Below are positions 50,250-62,113 of a DNA stretch of 64,000 nucleotides, one piece after another. The notes under the pieces are model-generated. The model was not told the DNA's origin. It ran no database searches and was given only the letters and a program-made list of their open reading frames with translations. The stretch's first letter is position 1. Every line of letters begins with the position of its first letter. The DNA is from Coenobita brevimanus (taxonomy: Eukaryota > Arthropoda > Malacostraca > Decapoda > Coenobitidae): assembly GCA_032717465.1 (NCBI GenBank), contig CM064690.1:7764643-7828642 (forward strand), read 5' to 3'. The position numbers and the translations under genes are program-made.

Positions 50250-50812
50250 CCTTCATTGTCTTGCCTGTCAATCCCCCTTTGCCTTCCCTCTAAACCCAAA
50301 TCATCCTCCATAGTCCTGCCTGCAAATACAAACCTTCTTCCACTGCCTGCCCTTCAAACCCAAATCTTCCTCCCTTTTCCTATTTGCAGACCCAAATTTT
50401 GCAGTTTTCTTCCTGTAAGCTCAAATTTTGCCCCCTTGTTCAGCCGGCAAATAAAAATTTTCTTCCCTTGTTGTTTCTGCAAAAAACGAATTTCCTTCCC
50501 CTTTCGTTCCTGCAAATCCAGATGTTCTGTCCTTTCCCTTCCTGGAATTTAAAGTTTCTTTCTTTGTTCTTCCTGCAAATCCAAATCTTAATCCACTGTC
50601 CTTCCTAGATACCCAAATTTCCTTCCCTCTTCATTTCTGTAAACCCAAATTTTCTTCCCATTTCCTTCCTGCAAACCCAAATTTTATTTCCGTTTCCTTC
50701 CTGGAAACCCAAATTATCTTCCATTATTCTTTTGCAAATCCAAATCTTTCTTCCTTTGTCCTTTCCGGAAACCCAAATTTTCCCCTCCGTATCCTTTCTG
50801 CAAACTCAGATC
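50250..50812. repeat. about 32-bp minisatellite, about 17 copies
   Basis: Imperfect units of the form CTTCCTGCAAACCCAAATTT-TCTTCCCTTT recur about every 32 bases, pyrimidine-rich on the plus strand. Confidence 0.85.
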
Positions 50813-51017
50813 TTAGTTGCCATTGCACAGTAATTTTTTTCCAAGATTTGTTGTACAGAAAGGACAGTGAAGAGAAAATAATGAATCTTTCCTCATTTGT
50901 TATTCTATCTATAAATATATCAATAGCCAGGAGCAAAAAATCTCGTAAGGGGTGACCGTTTGAGTTTGATTTAGTTGTTTTACGGGGAGGGACACCAACC
51001 CTCCACTAACCCACTTG

Positions 51018-51583
51018 CTGACACGTAGGAAACACAGAAGTGGGTTGGTTATGTGGCTACCACCCACCTTTGTAAAATCGATTTCTGGCTTACAGGAAAC
51101 CATTAGGCTTGTCACTCAATGTAAAGCTACCTGAGAAAGAAAGAAGTGTTATAAAAAGTGACATAAAAGATGGAAGAAATAGGAAGAGAGGAGGGTAGAA
51201 ACAGAAAAAATTATGATAAAGATGAAGGAAGAGGTCGGCAGTACTTCATCAAGTGAGTGGATGAGGTGCTGCCTACTTCTTCCTTCACCTTTATCATTTT
51301 TTTTCCGTGTAGGAAGAAGTAGGTAGCACATCATCCACTCACTGTAATGCTGCCTACTTCTTCCTTCACCTTTATCATTCTTTTTCTGTGTCTGCCCTCC
51401 TCTCTTCCTATTTCATCCATCATCCATGTCACTTTTTATTATTCCTCTTTCCTTCTCATGTAGCTTTACATTGAGTGGCAGGCCTAATGGTTTCCTGTAG
51501 GCCAGGAAACCATTTACAGTACTGGGTGGTAACCATAATAACTAACCCATATGTGTTCCCTACGTGTCAATAAGTAAGCCTGC
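51018..51583. repeat. 566-bp foldback element
   Basis: The left arm (GACACGTAGGAAACACAGAA, TGTGGCTACCACCCACC, AGGAAACCATTAGGCTTGTC, ACTCAATGTAAAGCTACCTG) is mirrored on the right (CAGGCCTAATGGTTTCCTGT, GTAACCATAATAACTAACCC, CCCTACGTGTCAATAAG). The centre holds smaller inverted and direct repeats of TGCTGCCTACTTCTTCCTTC-type sequence. A single-arm relative is at 40880-41110. Confidence 0.88.
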
Positions 51584-51829
51584 AAAGTACGAGTCTTAAT
51601 TATGTGAAGCAATTGATGTAAGTCTTAGCATCTCTTACATAGTCAATTATTTTACATATGACACTTTAACTGTCTCTTGTATGTTTTGTAGCCTATATTG
51701 TTTTATTGTTGACACAGTTTGTGTTTGTGACATACAAGAGGTTGTTAAGGTGTGAAGTGTAAAATTAATCACTAAGAAAGAAATAATATGAAATCCCCGT
51801 TGCTACCTAAAATTTGCCAGTCTGTTTAT

Positions 51830-52070
51830 TGCTAGGCACAGTAATCCTGTAAGGGATGGTCACAAACAAATTACCTCCATATCACCCTGTCCTCTGCCAT
51901 TTGGCTACCATTCCTCCGACTCACACACACCCTGTCTCACATATCTCTTATCTTCGTCTCTCCATCTCATCCATGGTCTCCCCCTCCTCCTCTTTCCCTC
52001 CACCTCATACACAGTACACTCTCCGAATCAGTCTCTCATTTTCTATCCTCTTCACCACAAAATATAGGCC
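51830..52070 (-). pseudogene. 3' fragment of the (GATA)n-tailed LINE, minus strand
   Basis: The plus strand shows CATCTCATCCATGGTCTCCC and CCACCTCATACACAGTACAC, followed by CGAATCAGTCTCTCA. This is the reverse complement of the GRPRMRWRDG...ERLTKRVYVSEVE region at 37250-37340. The GGATGGTCACAAACAAATTA junction corresponds to the VCGHP end. The GATA tail is lost. Confidence 0.75.
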
Positions 52071-53567
52071 ATAAGTTGCTAAGGAAGCAATTCCCGGGAA
52101 CCTCTTAAACGCACAACTAATTTCGGCGTGGTCTCATTCCTGTCGTAATTATAACTTCTGCTTTCGTTATTTACCAGCCTGTTTATTCACTGTGCCCCTT
52201 TCATCTATTCACTCTCCATATTTTCACACCTTCTGTGGTGGCGACAAGGAGCCTACATGTTATGAAGCTGTGCATCTAGGTTGGAGCAACTGTGGTATTT
52301 ACCAAGAGCCGAAACCTGCTTATATATCCCTGCATCCTGGCATGGGAAGGACCCTGGGCCAACCCTGGTGTGGTGCTGTCTACCACAAGAGGGTGCCCGA
52401 ACCCTACACATTGTATGTACTCTACTATGGCTAAATGTAGGATGGCCCCATGGAAGCAGTTGTTTATCTTTAGTTGAAAACTCTACTTGACCAAACAGAC
52501 TAGGGTTATGGAACAACAGCAACATCTGTCTTCCCTGCCTTTCTGGAACTCTTACAGCCACAATCCCCAAAACTTAAGTTTTGAAGAAGGCAAGCCCCCA
52601 GTTTATGATGATAATTCCTGAAGCATGTGTGGCAGATCTGTGTCTATCTTTTATAATGCAAATAAATAAACCTGAGTGTGATAGCCTGCTAATCTAGTCC
52701 CTTATAGAGAAGGTTCAAGGAAATGGAGGCATACATCAGGATTCACTCTCTTTGATCTGCTGACTGCCTTCAGTCATGTGGGATGCAGGCTAATTAGATC
52801 TGATAAGCACAGATATTCTATATACATCAATCATTAATTAGCGATTTACAATCCTCTTCGCCATCTATTTTTTCTCCCCATTCAGTCTCAAGATGGCATA
52901 TGTGTATTTATTTTATCCTGCTATTTCCAGATGATTTTGAGTAGCATTTGACACCATGTAATAGTAATGGGGTTAATGAAGGCTGTGTCTAATTTTTGTT
53001 GTTTGAGAAATCTCTCAGTATAAAAAAAAATCATCTGAAATTTCATTATTGCTATCTCTTGATGATTTTATGTACCCATGGAAAGCACCCAAGTGATACT
53101 GTAACGGGGTTAATGAATGCTGTGTCTAGCCCCTCTAGGTTCACAAGCCCTAACCTGAATGAAGTTTTCTGTTAAGAGCAGTAATAAAATCATAAATGTC
53201 CTTAGGCTGGCAGGGTTCAGTTTGAATCATCCAGCTATCAGTCCCATGTATTAACACCCCCTCCTTCCTATCTTGCCCCATGTATGTGAATGAGTGTTGG
53301 GTCAAAGTAAACACACACATGATCCTGCCCCAGTGGACTGTTTGACAGAGAGATAACTCCACACAACAGCCTCGTAATGTAAAGACACAGTTTGTAAACT
53401 AGCAACAGAAGTCAGAGTCAACTGAAATTGTCATAATGAAAAAAAAAAATACCGGCACATTTTAAAACCTCATTGCATATCAATTGGTACATTTGTAATT
53501 TTTTTTTAACCTCTTAAATGCATTCTGAAGGAAGGGCCTTATAGTATAGTGTACAGTGATGTCAGCC

Positions 53568-53570
<3 letters not shown>
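52071..53570. other. intron, no gene; GGTTAATGAAGGCTGT repeat twice
   Basis: A G+C-richer patch at 52260-52580 has short overlapping frames on both strands but no domain I know. 52920-53000 and 53070-53150 are two tandem-like copies of the GGGGTTAATGAAGGCTGTGT block. Confidence 0.5.

Positions 53571-53652
<82 letters not shown>
53571..53652. repeat. (TA)n microsatellite
   Basis: About 41 TA units. Confidence 0.98.
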
Positions 53653-53655
<3 letters not shown>

Positions 53656-54929
53656 TGGAATAATTTGCTTTATTAATGTTCCCTACTTCTTATATAGATC
53701 TGAATGTTGTATGTGTTTTGTATTTAAAAACGTGTGCTGTGTGACCTGACTAGCAATGCCACGTGGTAATGACACACATTCCACATGTAATACGTAACAT
53801 GATATGAACATTTGCATCACAGATTTACGTGTTCTGTAAGGCCATGTTTCCTATTTGCATGGGTCAGCCTTTATCTTGGTTACTAATTATAATACTACGT
53901 GGGATCCTGCACCATTCTGATCAATCCCCGTCACCCTTGAGGCAATAAAATTATACACACTTTCCACATTATACTTACAAAAATAGACAAACAACCAAAT
54001 AAATATATAAATAAATAAAACATTGAACTGTAACTTTTGCAACTGTGCACTGTAATAAGGAGATCCAGATTATAAGTGACATTTATTTATCAATATCTTA
54101 AATACATGAAAGTTGGTGAAAATGCCAAAGTTAAGTGAGGCAGTGTCATGTTATCTCTCTGTCTGACCTCACGCTGAACGCGGACATCTGATAGGTAACT
54201 GATTTTCCACCTTGTAGGGAGGAGGTGTGTCCTGCTCAAGCTTCGAAAAGACGGTACGACCACACACTGTCATGTGTCCGTTAACTGTATAAGATATCTT
54301 GTGTCAGTCCAGACATCTAGTGTTGTTTTCTAAGTGGCATTGGAGGCTTCATAGCACCCCTGCCGTTGCTATTTATTTAGCATACAGCATTACATTTTAA
54401 TATTCATTTGTGTTAGTTATATAATTTTTTACCGACACAGGTTGCATTAATAACATACAACAAGATAACGAACCGTATGTGCAGAAAAAATAGCTAAGGA
54501 AGAGTTGTTATGATATCTCTGAAGCCACTGTGACCTCTAGCTCGCTCAGTGGGATGTCTTAGCTAAATTAGACGTCTTAGCTCACTATTGTGTGTCCACT
54601 TTAACCTGGCAGATATTTGTCCGCTTGCATCCCATATAGCATAGTTCTGTGGTAGAATTCGGTACTGCAATAGTTCTTTGTGTTAATCTCAAATAAACCA
54701 GTACTATGGCTCATCATCCTTTCCATAGCACACATGACTAGCATCATACTTTCATATTATGTTATAGAATAAGACATAGCTACAGCTTTGCATCCAAGCT
54801 ATAGAGTTTCATCATGATTAGCGCCATATTATAGTGTTAATTTCTTATCATACTGTGCCTCAGTATCAGATATGGATATTTTAGGCCAGGTTAAAGTGGA
54901 TAAAGTGTAGTATCAACCTGTCTGCTTTC
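53653..54929. other. intron, no gene seen
   Basis: AT-rich DNA without recognisable features. Confidence 0.5.
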
Positions 54930-55260
54930 CCATTCTCTCCTTATCCTCCTCTCCCTCTGTTCGCACATACTTGTCTCGTTTTCCTCCCCTATTCTTCCCT
55001 CTCTTTCCCATTTTTGGTCTTCTCTTCCTTCTCCCTTCTGCCTGCCTCATACACTTGTCTTGCTTTCATTCATGTCCCCCCCCCTCTCTCTCTCTCTCCC
55101 CTATTTTTTGTCTAAACCTTTTCCTCCCTTTTGCCAACCCAACACATTTGTCTTAGTGTCACTCCTGTCCTTGTTTGTCACGCTTGTAATATTTTGTCTC
55201 CTCCTCCTCTCTTTCGGCAGCCTTACACATTTGTCTTGCTGCTGTCGCTTTCCCTTTGAA
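54930..55260. repeat. pyrimidine-rich tandem repeat, about 85-95 bp unit, about 4 copies
   Basis: CACATTTGTCTTGCTTTCAT-type motifs recur near 54963, 55050, 55143 and 55226, each preceded by a TTCTCCCTTTTGCC-like stretch. Confidence 0.7.
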
Positions 55261-55686
55261 ACATAAAATGAATGGTCCAGTATCAAGCCAGTAGTTGTAC
55301 ACCAACTTTCAATATATTGGTCCAGTGATGTAAACTTTGACTGGCAATATCAGTCCAACTTATAATAGGTATCTGTTTGAACTCCGGGATGTATTGGTGC
55401 GATACTGGATCTGCATTGGACCAGTGACGGAAATCGTCATCGTGCCTTAATAGAGTGCAAGTAATTGGATCAGCCAATACTGTTTTATGTTCGTAGATAC
55501 TAGGTCGATATAAAACTTAATGTTAGTAGGCATTGCACGTAGGTATGAATTAACTCAAATTAAACTTAAATTAATAGCACTCCTGGCCAGTAATCGATTT
55601 CTGGCCCTCAGTTGAGTCTCTCAAAGCCACTACTGAGATACCAGGAACCTGTACGATCGCCTAAATAAGTGATGACTCGCTTTCTT

Positions 55687-55722
55687 TATACCCCTGTCAC
55701 ACCAGAGCTGCGATGCCACGGC
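55687..55722. repeat. left member of an inverted 34-bp repeat pair
   Basis: ATACCCCTGTCACACCAGAG CTGC, then GATGCCACGGCGA, matches the reverse complement of 60544-60581 with about five differences. Confidence 0.7.
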
Positions 55723-56195
55723 GAGCCCTCTGCGACAAAAAAAAAAAAAAAAAAAAGGAAACTCGCCCTGTGGTGGTATTATGGTTGGGGTCACCAATGT
55801 GTTGTTTTTGGTTATGGATATATATATTTTACTAGGGGCTACACCAAGGCAAATGGTAAGGATAAATAAACGCCAATGTGTTGGGAAGAAATAGACAGGG
55901 CAGTGATTACTGACCTGGAACAGTACAGAGTTATTGCATGATTTCATAATAATACAAGGCCATTACATTACAGCATGTGTAGGTCAATTACATGAATAAA
56001 TAGTTACAGACTAAGAATATGAGTAATGAATTTAGTGAGAAGCAGGTGTGCCGGGCTATTGTGTTTATGTGTATCGTATATGTAAAGTTGTACCACGTGG
56101 CCAGATTTTACCAGGCGAGGCGGAGAGCAAGGCAGGTAGTAGCCAGGTGCAGTTCTGAGTGGAAAGAAGAGCTCGCTCGGTTTTAAGTCCTTTAA
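55723..56195. other. possible LTR or promoter-like DNA, unassigned
   Basis: An A-run (55737-55756) is followed by sequence ending in the TTAA of the next element. On the minus strand, TTAAAACCGAGCGAGC near 56170-56185 resembles a retroelement promoter and TGGTGACCCCAACC near 55780-55793 resembles a primer site. No partner LTR is visible. Confidence 0.3.
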
Positions 56196-58163
56196 CCCCT
56201 TAACCGCGGGGCGTCACTTTCGTGACGCTTGGGAGCAAGGGATCATACCGCGGGGCGTCGCTTTTGTGATTCTGTGTTATTTTGAATTCACCCGGGCTTC
56301 CAAGTGGGGGCTTGTATCATCTATCAGTACTGCCAATGTCCAACACTAGTCAGCACTCCTAATCTCATCTGTACTCCCATCCATTGTTGACAATTTAGCC
56401 ATTTCTCCCCGTTCTTGACTCCCCTCCCAACCCCCCCACCATTACCCTATCCTCTCGCCTGCCCGGCCGTGCTACGCTAAGTAAATCTTCCCTGGAATTT
56501 TTCACTGATTTCATCCATTGAAATAAGCCCTATGTCCTATTCTTATACCAAATAATATATACAAGAAAGAAATAAGGTAAGTGAGAGTGCCATACACCTG
56601 GAATTGGCTAATTATCACCTGACAACACCTCACGTGCACTCGTTCGCTAATTTTCGCTGTTTTTTTTCCCCTTGAAATATGCCGTATAATCTATTTTCAT
56701 AATAAATATACATGTAAGGAGGGAAGGGAGAAGCCTAAGTGATATTTACATTCACCTGGAACTACCTAATTTATAATGAATTGTCTAGATTTCCTGCCAA
56801 TCATTTCAGTGCTAGACAAAGCTGTTTCAAGATCTAACATTGGTAGCTCTGAATATATATCTCCTAAGTAGGCCTCTAATCTATTTTCGTAATAAATATA
56901 CATGTAAGGAGGGAAGGGAGAAGCCTAAGTGATATTTACATTCACCTGGAACTACCAAATTTATAATGTATTGTCTAGATTTCCTGCCAATCATTTCAGT
57001 GCTAGACTTAGCTGTTTCAGGAACTAATATTGGTAACTCTGAATAACCCCTAAGCAGGCCTCCACCCCGGCCCTCCGTTATCAGTTTACTCTCATCTTCC
57101 GAAGCGAGGGTACGTATGTTTCTTCTTGCTGACTTCAAGGCCTTTTTTCACCCCCATTCAAAGGGCCCTGTGACCTTTACCCCCTACTAAACCTCGTGTG
57201 GAAAGAGGTAAAGGGCTGACAATTGATAAAAGAGTGACTACGATCTTTCTATTGAGTAAAACAGTGCAAGTGGAGTTGTAAATAATGTGTAAATAATGTG
57301 TAAACAACAAGTGAAAGTAATGAATGTAAATATATGTGAACAATGGAAAATAGTTTTATAAGTTATTTCAAGTGACAGTGCATAACACAGTGTAAATAAA
57401 ATAGAAATGTAAATAACGTAAATAAAATAGAGAACGTAAATAGAAATGTAAATGAGTAGTATTATAAGAATACGAGTATATACCCTAGGAGTAATGAAAG
57501 TGAAAGTTTCACTCTAGCATGTCTGAATGCTATGAGTTATGAGAGTGAAGATGAAAGTGACATTCACTCTCAATGCCAGTATACAGGACGAGAAAGTGAA
57601 TGCTACGTATTTTACTGAAAGAAATTGAATCCCTACAGTGACAATAAACTAATACTACTGAAGGAAACTTATGGATAAAGACTGTAGATATATATAAGTG
57701 TTATATAGTAATAGAAATATAAAGTGTGAGAGGTTTTATGAATAATAAATGACAGAGTACCAAGAGCGAACTATTGCCAGTGTGACGATCAGACGCGCTC
57801 GTAATTTCCATTGCTTTCACAGTGTTCTTTTTTTTGAGTATGGATCCCAAACTACTTGAAAATTGTAGAATAGTGTTTATAGTGTTTGTATCTGGCTGTG
57901 GTAATCATATTACGGGTTGTCGGGAAGTGTAAAGTGGAGACTTCGTTACCCTACTTCAGAGGTCTCCACAAGTCCTATGGTAACGACGAAGGCTCAACAA
58001 TCATTCCAGGAGAAAGCTGAAGGTATGTGCCATAAGCATATGTAATTTTATTATTCTAGGACTAATAACTGATTTTTGGCAAATATTTTTTGAGAGTCTG
58101 TCGAAGCCCAAATAACCCCGCGGGACACGCAAGTCATTGGTAAACAAGCCCGCGGTGTAGGGG
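56196..58163. mobile_element. piggyBac-type element A in TTAA, 1968 bp, non-autonomous
   Basis: TTAA at 56192-56195 and 58164-58167 flank inverted ends: CCCCTTAACCGCGGGG on the left and CCCCTACACCGCGGGC, reverse-complemented, on the right (13 of 16). Subterminal ACCGCGGGGCGTC occurs twice within 60 bases of the left end, and CCGCGGGAC near the right end. A short acidic frame near 57535 (MSYESEDESDIH) could be a relic of a transposase N-terminus, but no DDD core is present. It contains a 190-bp tandem duplication. Confidence 0.75.
56690..57063. repeat. 190-bp tandem duplication inside element A
   Basis: CTATTTTCATAATAAATATA, CATGTAAGGAGGGAAGGGAG ... CAGTGCTAGACAAAGCTGTT is repeated at 56880 with few changes (TTTTCGTAATA, CTAGACTTAGCTG). 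Confidence 0.9.
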
Positions 58164-58167
58164 TTAA

Positions 58168-58388
58168 TGAGGTCGGCGGAGCACTGGTAGGCCTAGGTCG
58201 CCTGAATAGGCAAATTTGATTGGTTTTGGCACCACTACAGGTGAGGAGGGAAGAGAAGCTGAATATTATTGGAAGCGGCACTAGTACAGAGGAGGAAGGA
58301 TGAGATATCGAATACTATTGGTAGTGGCACGAGTAGCCATGCTAATTCCGTGAACAAGGTGGGGAAAGCCACGAGGGAAGGAAGCCCT
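58168..58388. repeat. segmental duplication X, copy 1
   Basis: About 220 bp from TGAGGTCGGCGGAGCACTGG to CACGAGGGAAGGAAG. Duplicated at 59072-59290 with moderate divergence. It begins exactly at the right TTAA of element A. Confidence 0.88.
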
Positions 58389-58392
58389 GTAA

Positions 58393-59067
58393 CCCGTACC
58401 ATCCCAGGCATTTTTGCAATTTTATACCCACTCAATCCCCGACTGAAAACGGAAATAATTTTTATTGCATAAAACAATCCAAAAGGACATATAAATCAAG
58501 GAAAAGCAAAAAAAAAAAAAAAAAAGTACTCCTTATAGGAGAAATAAGAGCAGGATGGCCGTCCCTTGTCTTTTTAGCCCAGTTTCCCTGGCCGCAAGTG
58601 GCATTTTCCCACCCAGCTGGGAGGGATGAGAGAGAGCAGGCGAGGAAACGGGGGGTTTCCCCATTTTCAATATCCCCCTCCACTGGCTCATATTCCTCAA
58701 CAGAAGAGTCATCCAGGTCTTCCTTATCTAAAGAATCACTAAATGAAGGGACAGAAGAGTCCATATGATCATTTCAACAGCCTCCAGCCCAATGAGGCAG
58801 AAAAATGGCGTGATTTTCACAACATTCTGACCCTACAATGGACAGTTGCACACTGATGTTACTGCAGCCATGCAGAACCAAACTAGTGTTACAAGTGCTT
58901 GGGCACAGTGTTGCTAATACGTTAAGCTACTAATTAGAAAAAAATTAGCCAGATTGAAACAGTCTGAGATGCACTACAGTGCTCGAATTTAGCTGTCAGC
59001 ACCATCACGTCGGTGGGATTAATTGAGATGTACCATTGGCACCACGCCGACGGTGGGATTGTACGGG
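58393..59067 (-). mobile_element. piggyBac-type element B in TTAA, 675 bp, with transposase N-terminal remnant
   Basis: Ends are CCCGTACCATCCCAGGC on the left and, reverse-complemented, CCCGTACAATCCCACCG on the right. The right TTAA is at 59068-59071; the left site has become GTAA (58389-58392). On the minus strand a subterminal CCCACCG repeat is followed by an ORF from 58764: MDSSVPSFSDSLDKEDLDDS, then SVEEYEPVEGDIENGE. Such an acidic Ser/Asp-rich N-terminus is usual for piggyBac transposases. The catalytic domain is deleted, leaving an internally truncated copy. Confidence 0.75.
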
Positions 59068-59071
59068 TTAA

Positions 59072-59290
59072 TGAGGTAGACGGAGCACCTTTAGGCCCAG
59101 GTCTACTGAATAGACAAATTTGATTGGTTTAGGCATCACTACAGGCGGGGAGGGAACAGAAATTGAATATTACTGGAAGTGGCACTGGTACAGAGGAGGA
59201 AGGATGAGAAATCGGATACTGTTGGTAGTGGCACGAGTAGCCATGCTAATTCCAAGAACAAGGTGGGGAAAAGCCATGAGGGAAGGAAAT
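59072..59290. repeat. segmental duplication X, copy 2
   Basis: TGAGGTAGACGGAGCACCTT to CCATGAGGGAAGGAAA. It begins exactly at the right TTAA of element B. A short AAGCCATGAGGGAAGGAAA unit is then repeated near 59315. Confidence 0.88.
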
Positions 59291-60540
59291 CACGTGCGTA
59301 GGTGAAATACAGAAAAGCCATGAGGGAAGGAAACTTTGTGTGTAAGTGAAATGCGAGGTACAATACCTTGTGGTGTAATATATGCCACAGCCGCAAGGAT
59401 GCACAGATCTACTTAGCCTCGCTCTGAACTTTACTTAGGTTTAGTTAGGGTCTCCATGATTGCCTCAGGTCGGCTAGGTGCTGCGATTGTTTTGGACCCA
59501 CTCAAAACCATCACACTGAGATCATCGAGGTGTCAAGCTCGCAGTAGGCCCGCACTAGCGTCACCTAGCATCTCACTGCCATCTACCTGATCGCAGTAAC
59601 ATCTACTTGAACTCTACTTCGGGTAGCACAGGTGTACTTGGGCTTGCCAGATCTCCCCTCTGCAACCCTAAGTAGAGTTTAAGTAGCTTACTAGATTCAG
59701 GTAGGTGCCACCACGAGCCTAAGTAGACCTTTCTGCATCCTCACTGCATCACTACTGCGAGTTATGGGCTTGTTCTCGAGCATAGCATGACTCCAGGGTG
59801 TTGCCATGGTGACCATTGCCTTCTGTCTACGACCGCAGTGTGTCTGCAGTGCATCCCTAGTGTGACCTCACTTTGACACATGTCCACACACACATTTGGT
59901 ATAAGAACAGCATCAGCATCCACACATCATTTTCCAGCTCTCCTTCACCATGGCTACAGAAAGACAGAATTTGTTAATTGTACAGCAATTTATCACATAT
60001 GCAGGCACAGCAGGCAGAGAATGACATGGCGCTTTTCAAGTATGTGAGAAGGAGAAGGAGGATGAGAAGAAGGACGTGTTAATCTTCACCACCTGATGGT
60101 TCTGAAGGAGGGGGACTGGGGGAGGGTCCCCTGTCCCTGCCTCTGGGTGCTGGAGCGTTCTCCCCTGCCTTCTTTGTCTGCTTCCCCATCATGAAGTTGA
60201 AAACGTGCTCTGAAAAACAAGTTGAAATGACAAGGTGTGCAAAACACCTCTATATATACGCTCGCCATATGGACACTGACATCTCAATGCACACGCGCTA
60301 AGGATGCAGCGGGCATGCAGTGAGGTCGACTTGTTCGCCTGGAACTTGCACAGATCTACTTGGGCTCGCACTGAACCCTACCTACAGGTCAAGACATGGA
60401 TGCATGGGTCGCCGTAAGGACGCCTGAGGATCCACTAGATCCCAATAACCTCTTATTGAACTCTACTTGGGTTTATTGTCAGAAATTTGGACTTTTTTCA
60501 GAGACCTCACTGCGATCTGACCACTTTTTCTTTACTTTTC
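59291..60540. other. G+C-richer repeat-like DNA, unassigned
   Basis: CACAGATCTACTTAGCCTCG near 59403 recurs as CACAGATCTACTTGGGCTCG near 60350. CTACTT/AAGTAG inverted motifs are common between 59580 and 59730. Possibly the body of a DNA transposon, but no transposase is recognised. Confidence 0.45.
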
Positions 60541-60582
60541 AGGTCACCGTGGCACTGCAGCTCTGCTGTGACAGGGGTATTA
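60541..60582. repeat. right member of an inverted 34-bp repeat pair
   Basis: TCACCGTGGCACTGCAGCTC, then TGCTGTGACAGGGGTAT, is the inverted partner of 55687-55722. Confidence 0.7.
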
Positions 60583-62111
60583 AGTTTCAGACACACTCCC
60601 TGGGTCTGGCAAGGTTCACTTGATTGGGAGTTAGGAAACGGAAACAGTCTTTGCCTACCCTGCAAACATTATTTATGGTGTAAAAAACTAATCTTGCGAA
60701 AATATTTACGTTTAGGATTTATTTCTTTTTAGGCCATAATAATTAAGTAAAAAGCGACATCTGGCACGTTTCCACTCGTCTTAACGATTCATGCCAGCAG
60801 TGTTACCAATGTAGCAAAATTCACACTAAATTGAAACATTTTTATAGGAATCTAGCTGGTAAAAATTTACATATTTTCTGTGTATCTGGCATTCTCTTGA
60901 AGTCCTGTCAAACATTGTTTTCCTTAATTTCCCTGTCTGGCGGATTTTTACTATTTTTGAGACTAATCTATCGGATATCTATGGTTTTCCTTTGGCATCA
61001 CTGCACGGAAGGCCTTACGTCAGGCACTCGGCATTATGCCATGCACGTGGGCGGGTGTTTCGGCCTTTGTCACGATTCCCCCCCCCCTCACCCCTTTTAT
61101 ACAATCCATTTTGTCTGACGTTCTCTTCATTGTCGCACTCTTGTTTTTGACTCTCCTCTCCCTGTTTAGTTCTTTCATGAAACTGCTCTGCATATTTCAT
61201 TATATGTTGGATATTCATCGCTTGAATAAAATTACCAATTTTCCCCCAATAATTGCACTGATTTCACTAACTTAACTGAATACCGGAAGATTTATTTGCT
61301 TCTTGATAGCAAAACGGATGGTTATGAGTTATTCTTGAGCACATGCAATATAATTTGTCTATCTTGGCCTTGTGTTGTGCCAGGAGGGGTTCCATTTGGC
61401 AAATTTTCTGTGTTCCCCCTCTCTCTATATTGCTTATTTATCCGTTAACTGTTCTCTTCTCGATGTTAAGTTGCTGAGGTATCTGACTTGCTGGAATATT
61501 TGCTAAATAATGAGCAATAATCTGCATGCACTGACAGGCTATAGTATCATGTTGCGATCCATCTTGCTTACAGCGTTCATGGGTTTTCCCGCGTAAATAT
61601 CATCCTCCATAATGTAGAGAATTAAATGTGGATAATGATATATTTTTAGATGTTTATTTTTCTGATTTGACGGCACTCGTGATTTCGACATTACCATTAT
61701 CCGTATGTTTTATTTTATGGGACATTTTTCCTTCAGTATTGTTGATTTAGGATGTACAATACGTATTACGAGAGTTTCTCCGCATTTTAACCCTGAAACA
61801 GGTGAGATGTAGGGAATGCGTTTCACATTCTATCGTATGGCTAAGCCTCATCATTAGTATATTGTGATTTCCTCTTATGTAATGCGATATATGCACAGTA
61901 AAAAATACCTATATATTGCTTTCTGGTGTTGTTTACCTAAGTACTGGTCTTTTCAGTGTGCAATATAGGAAATATAACTGGGCCACGGCAGGTGCCAGAT
62001 ACCACCTTCTGAGCAAAAGGTACTTGGAATCGGGTCATCACATCTTTGGGCGTCTGTTATGCTTAGTCACAGGATACAATGACAACACTTGCAGTTTACC
62101 CAAACACATAA
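60583..62111. other. intron, no gene seen
   Basis: AT-rich, without recognised features. Confidence 0.5.
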
Positions 62112-62113
62112 TA

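Noticed and set aside
52253..52570. Overlapping open frames on both strands in a G+C-richer patch
   Set aside because: No domain, no splice-site support and no similarity to later Slo2 exons; a spurious ORF is likelier.
55723..56195. Solo LTR with primer binding site on the minus strand
   Set aside because: Promoter-like and primer-site-like motifs are suggestive, but no second LTR, target duplication or internal coding sequence is visible.
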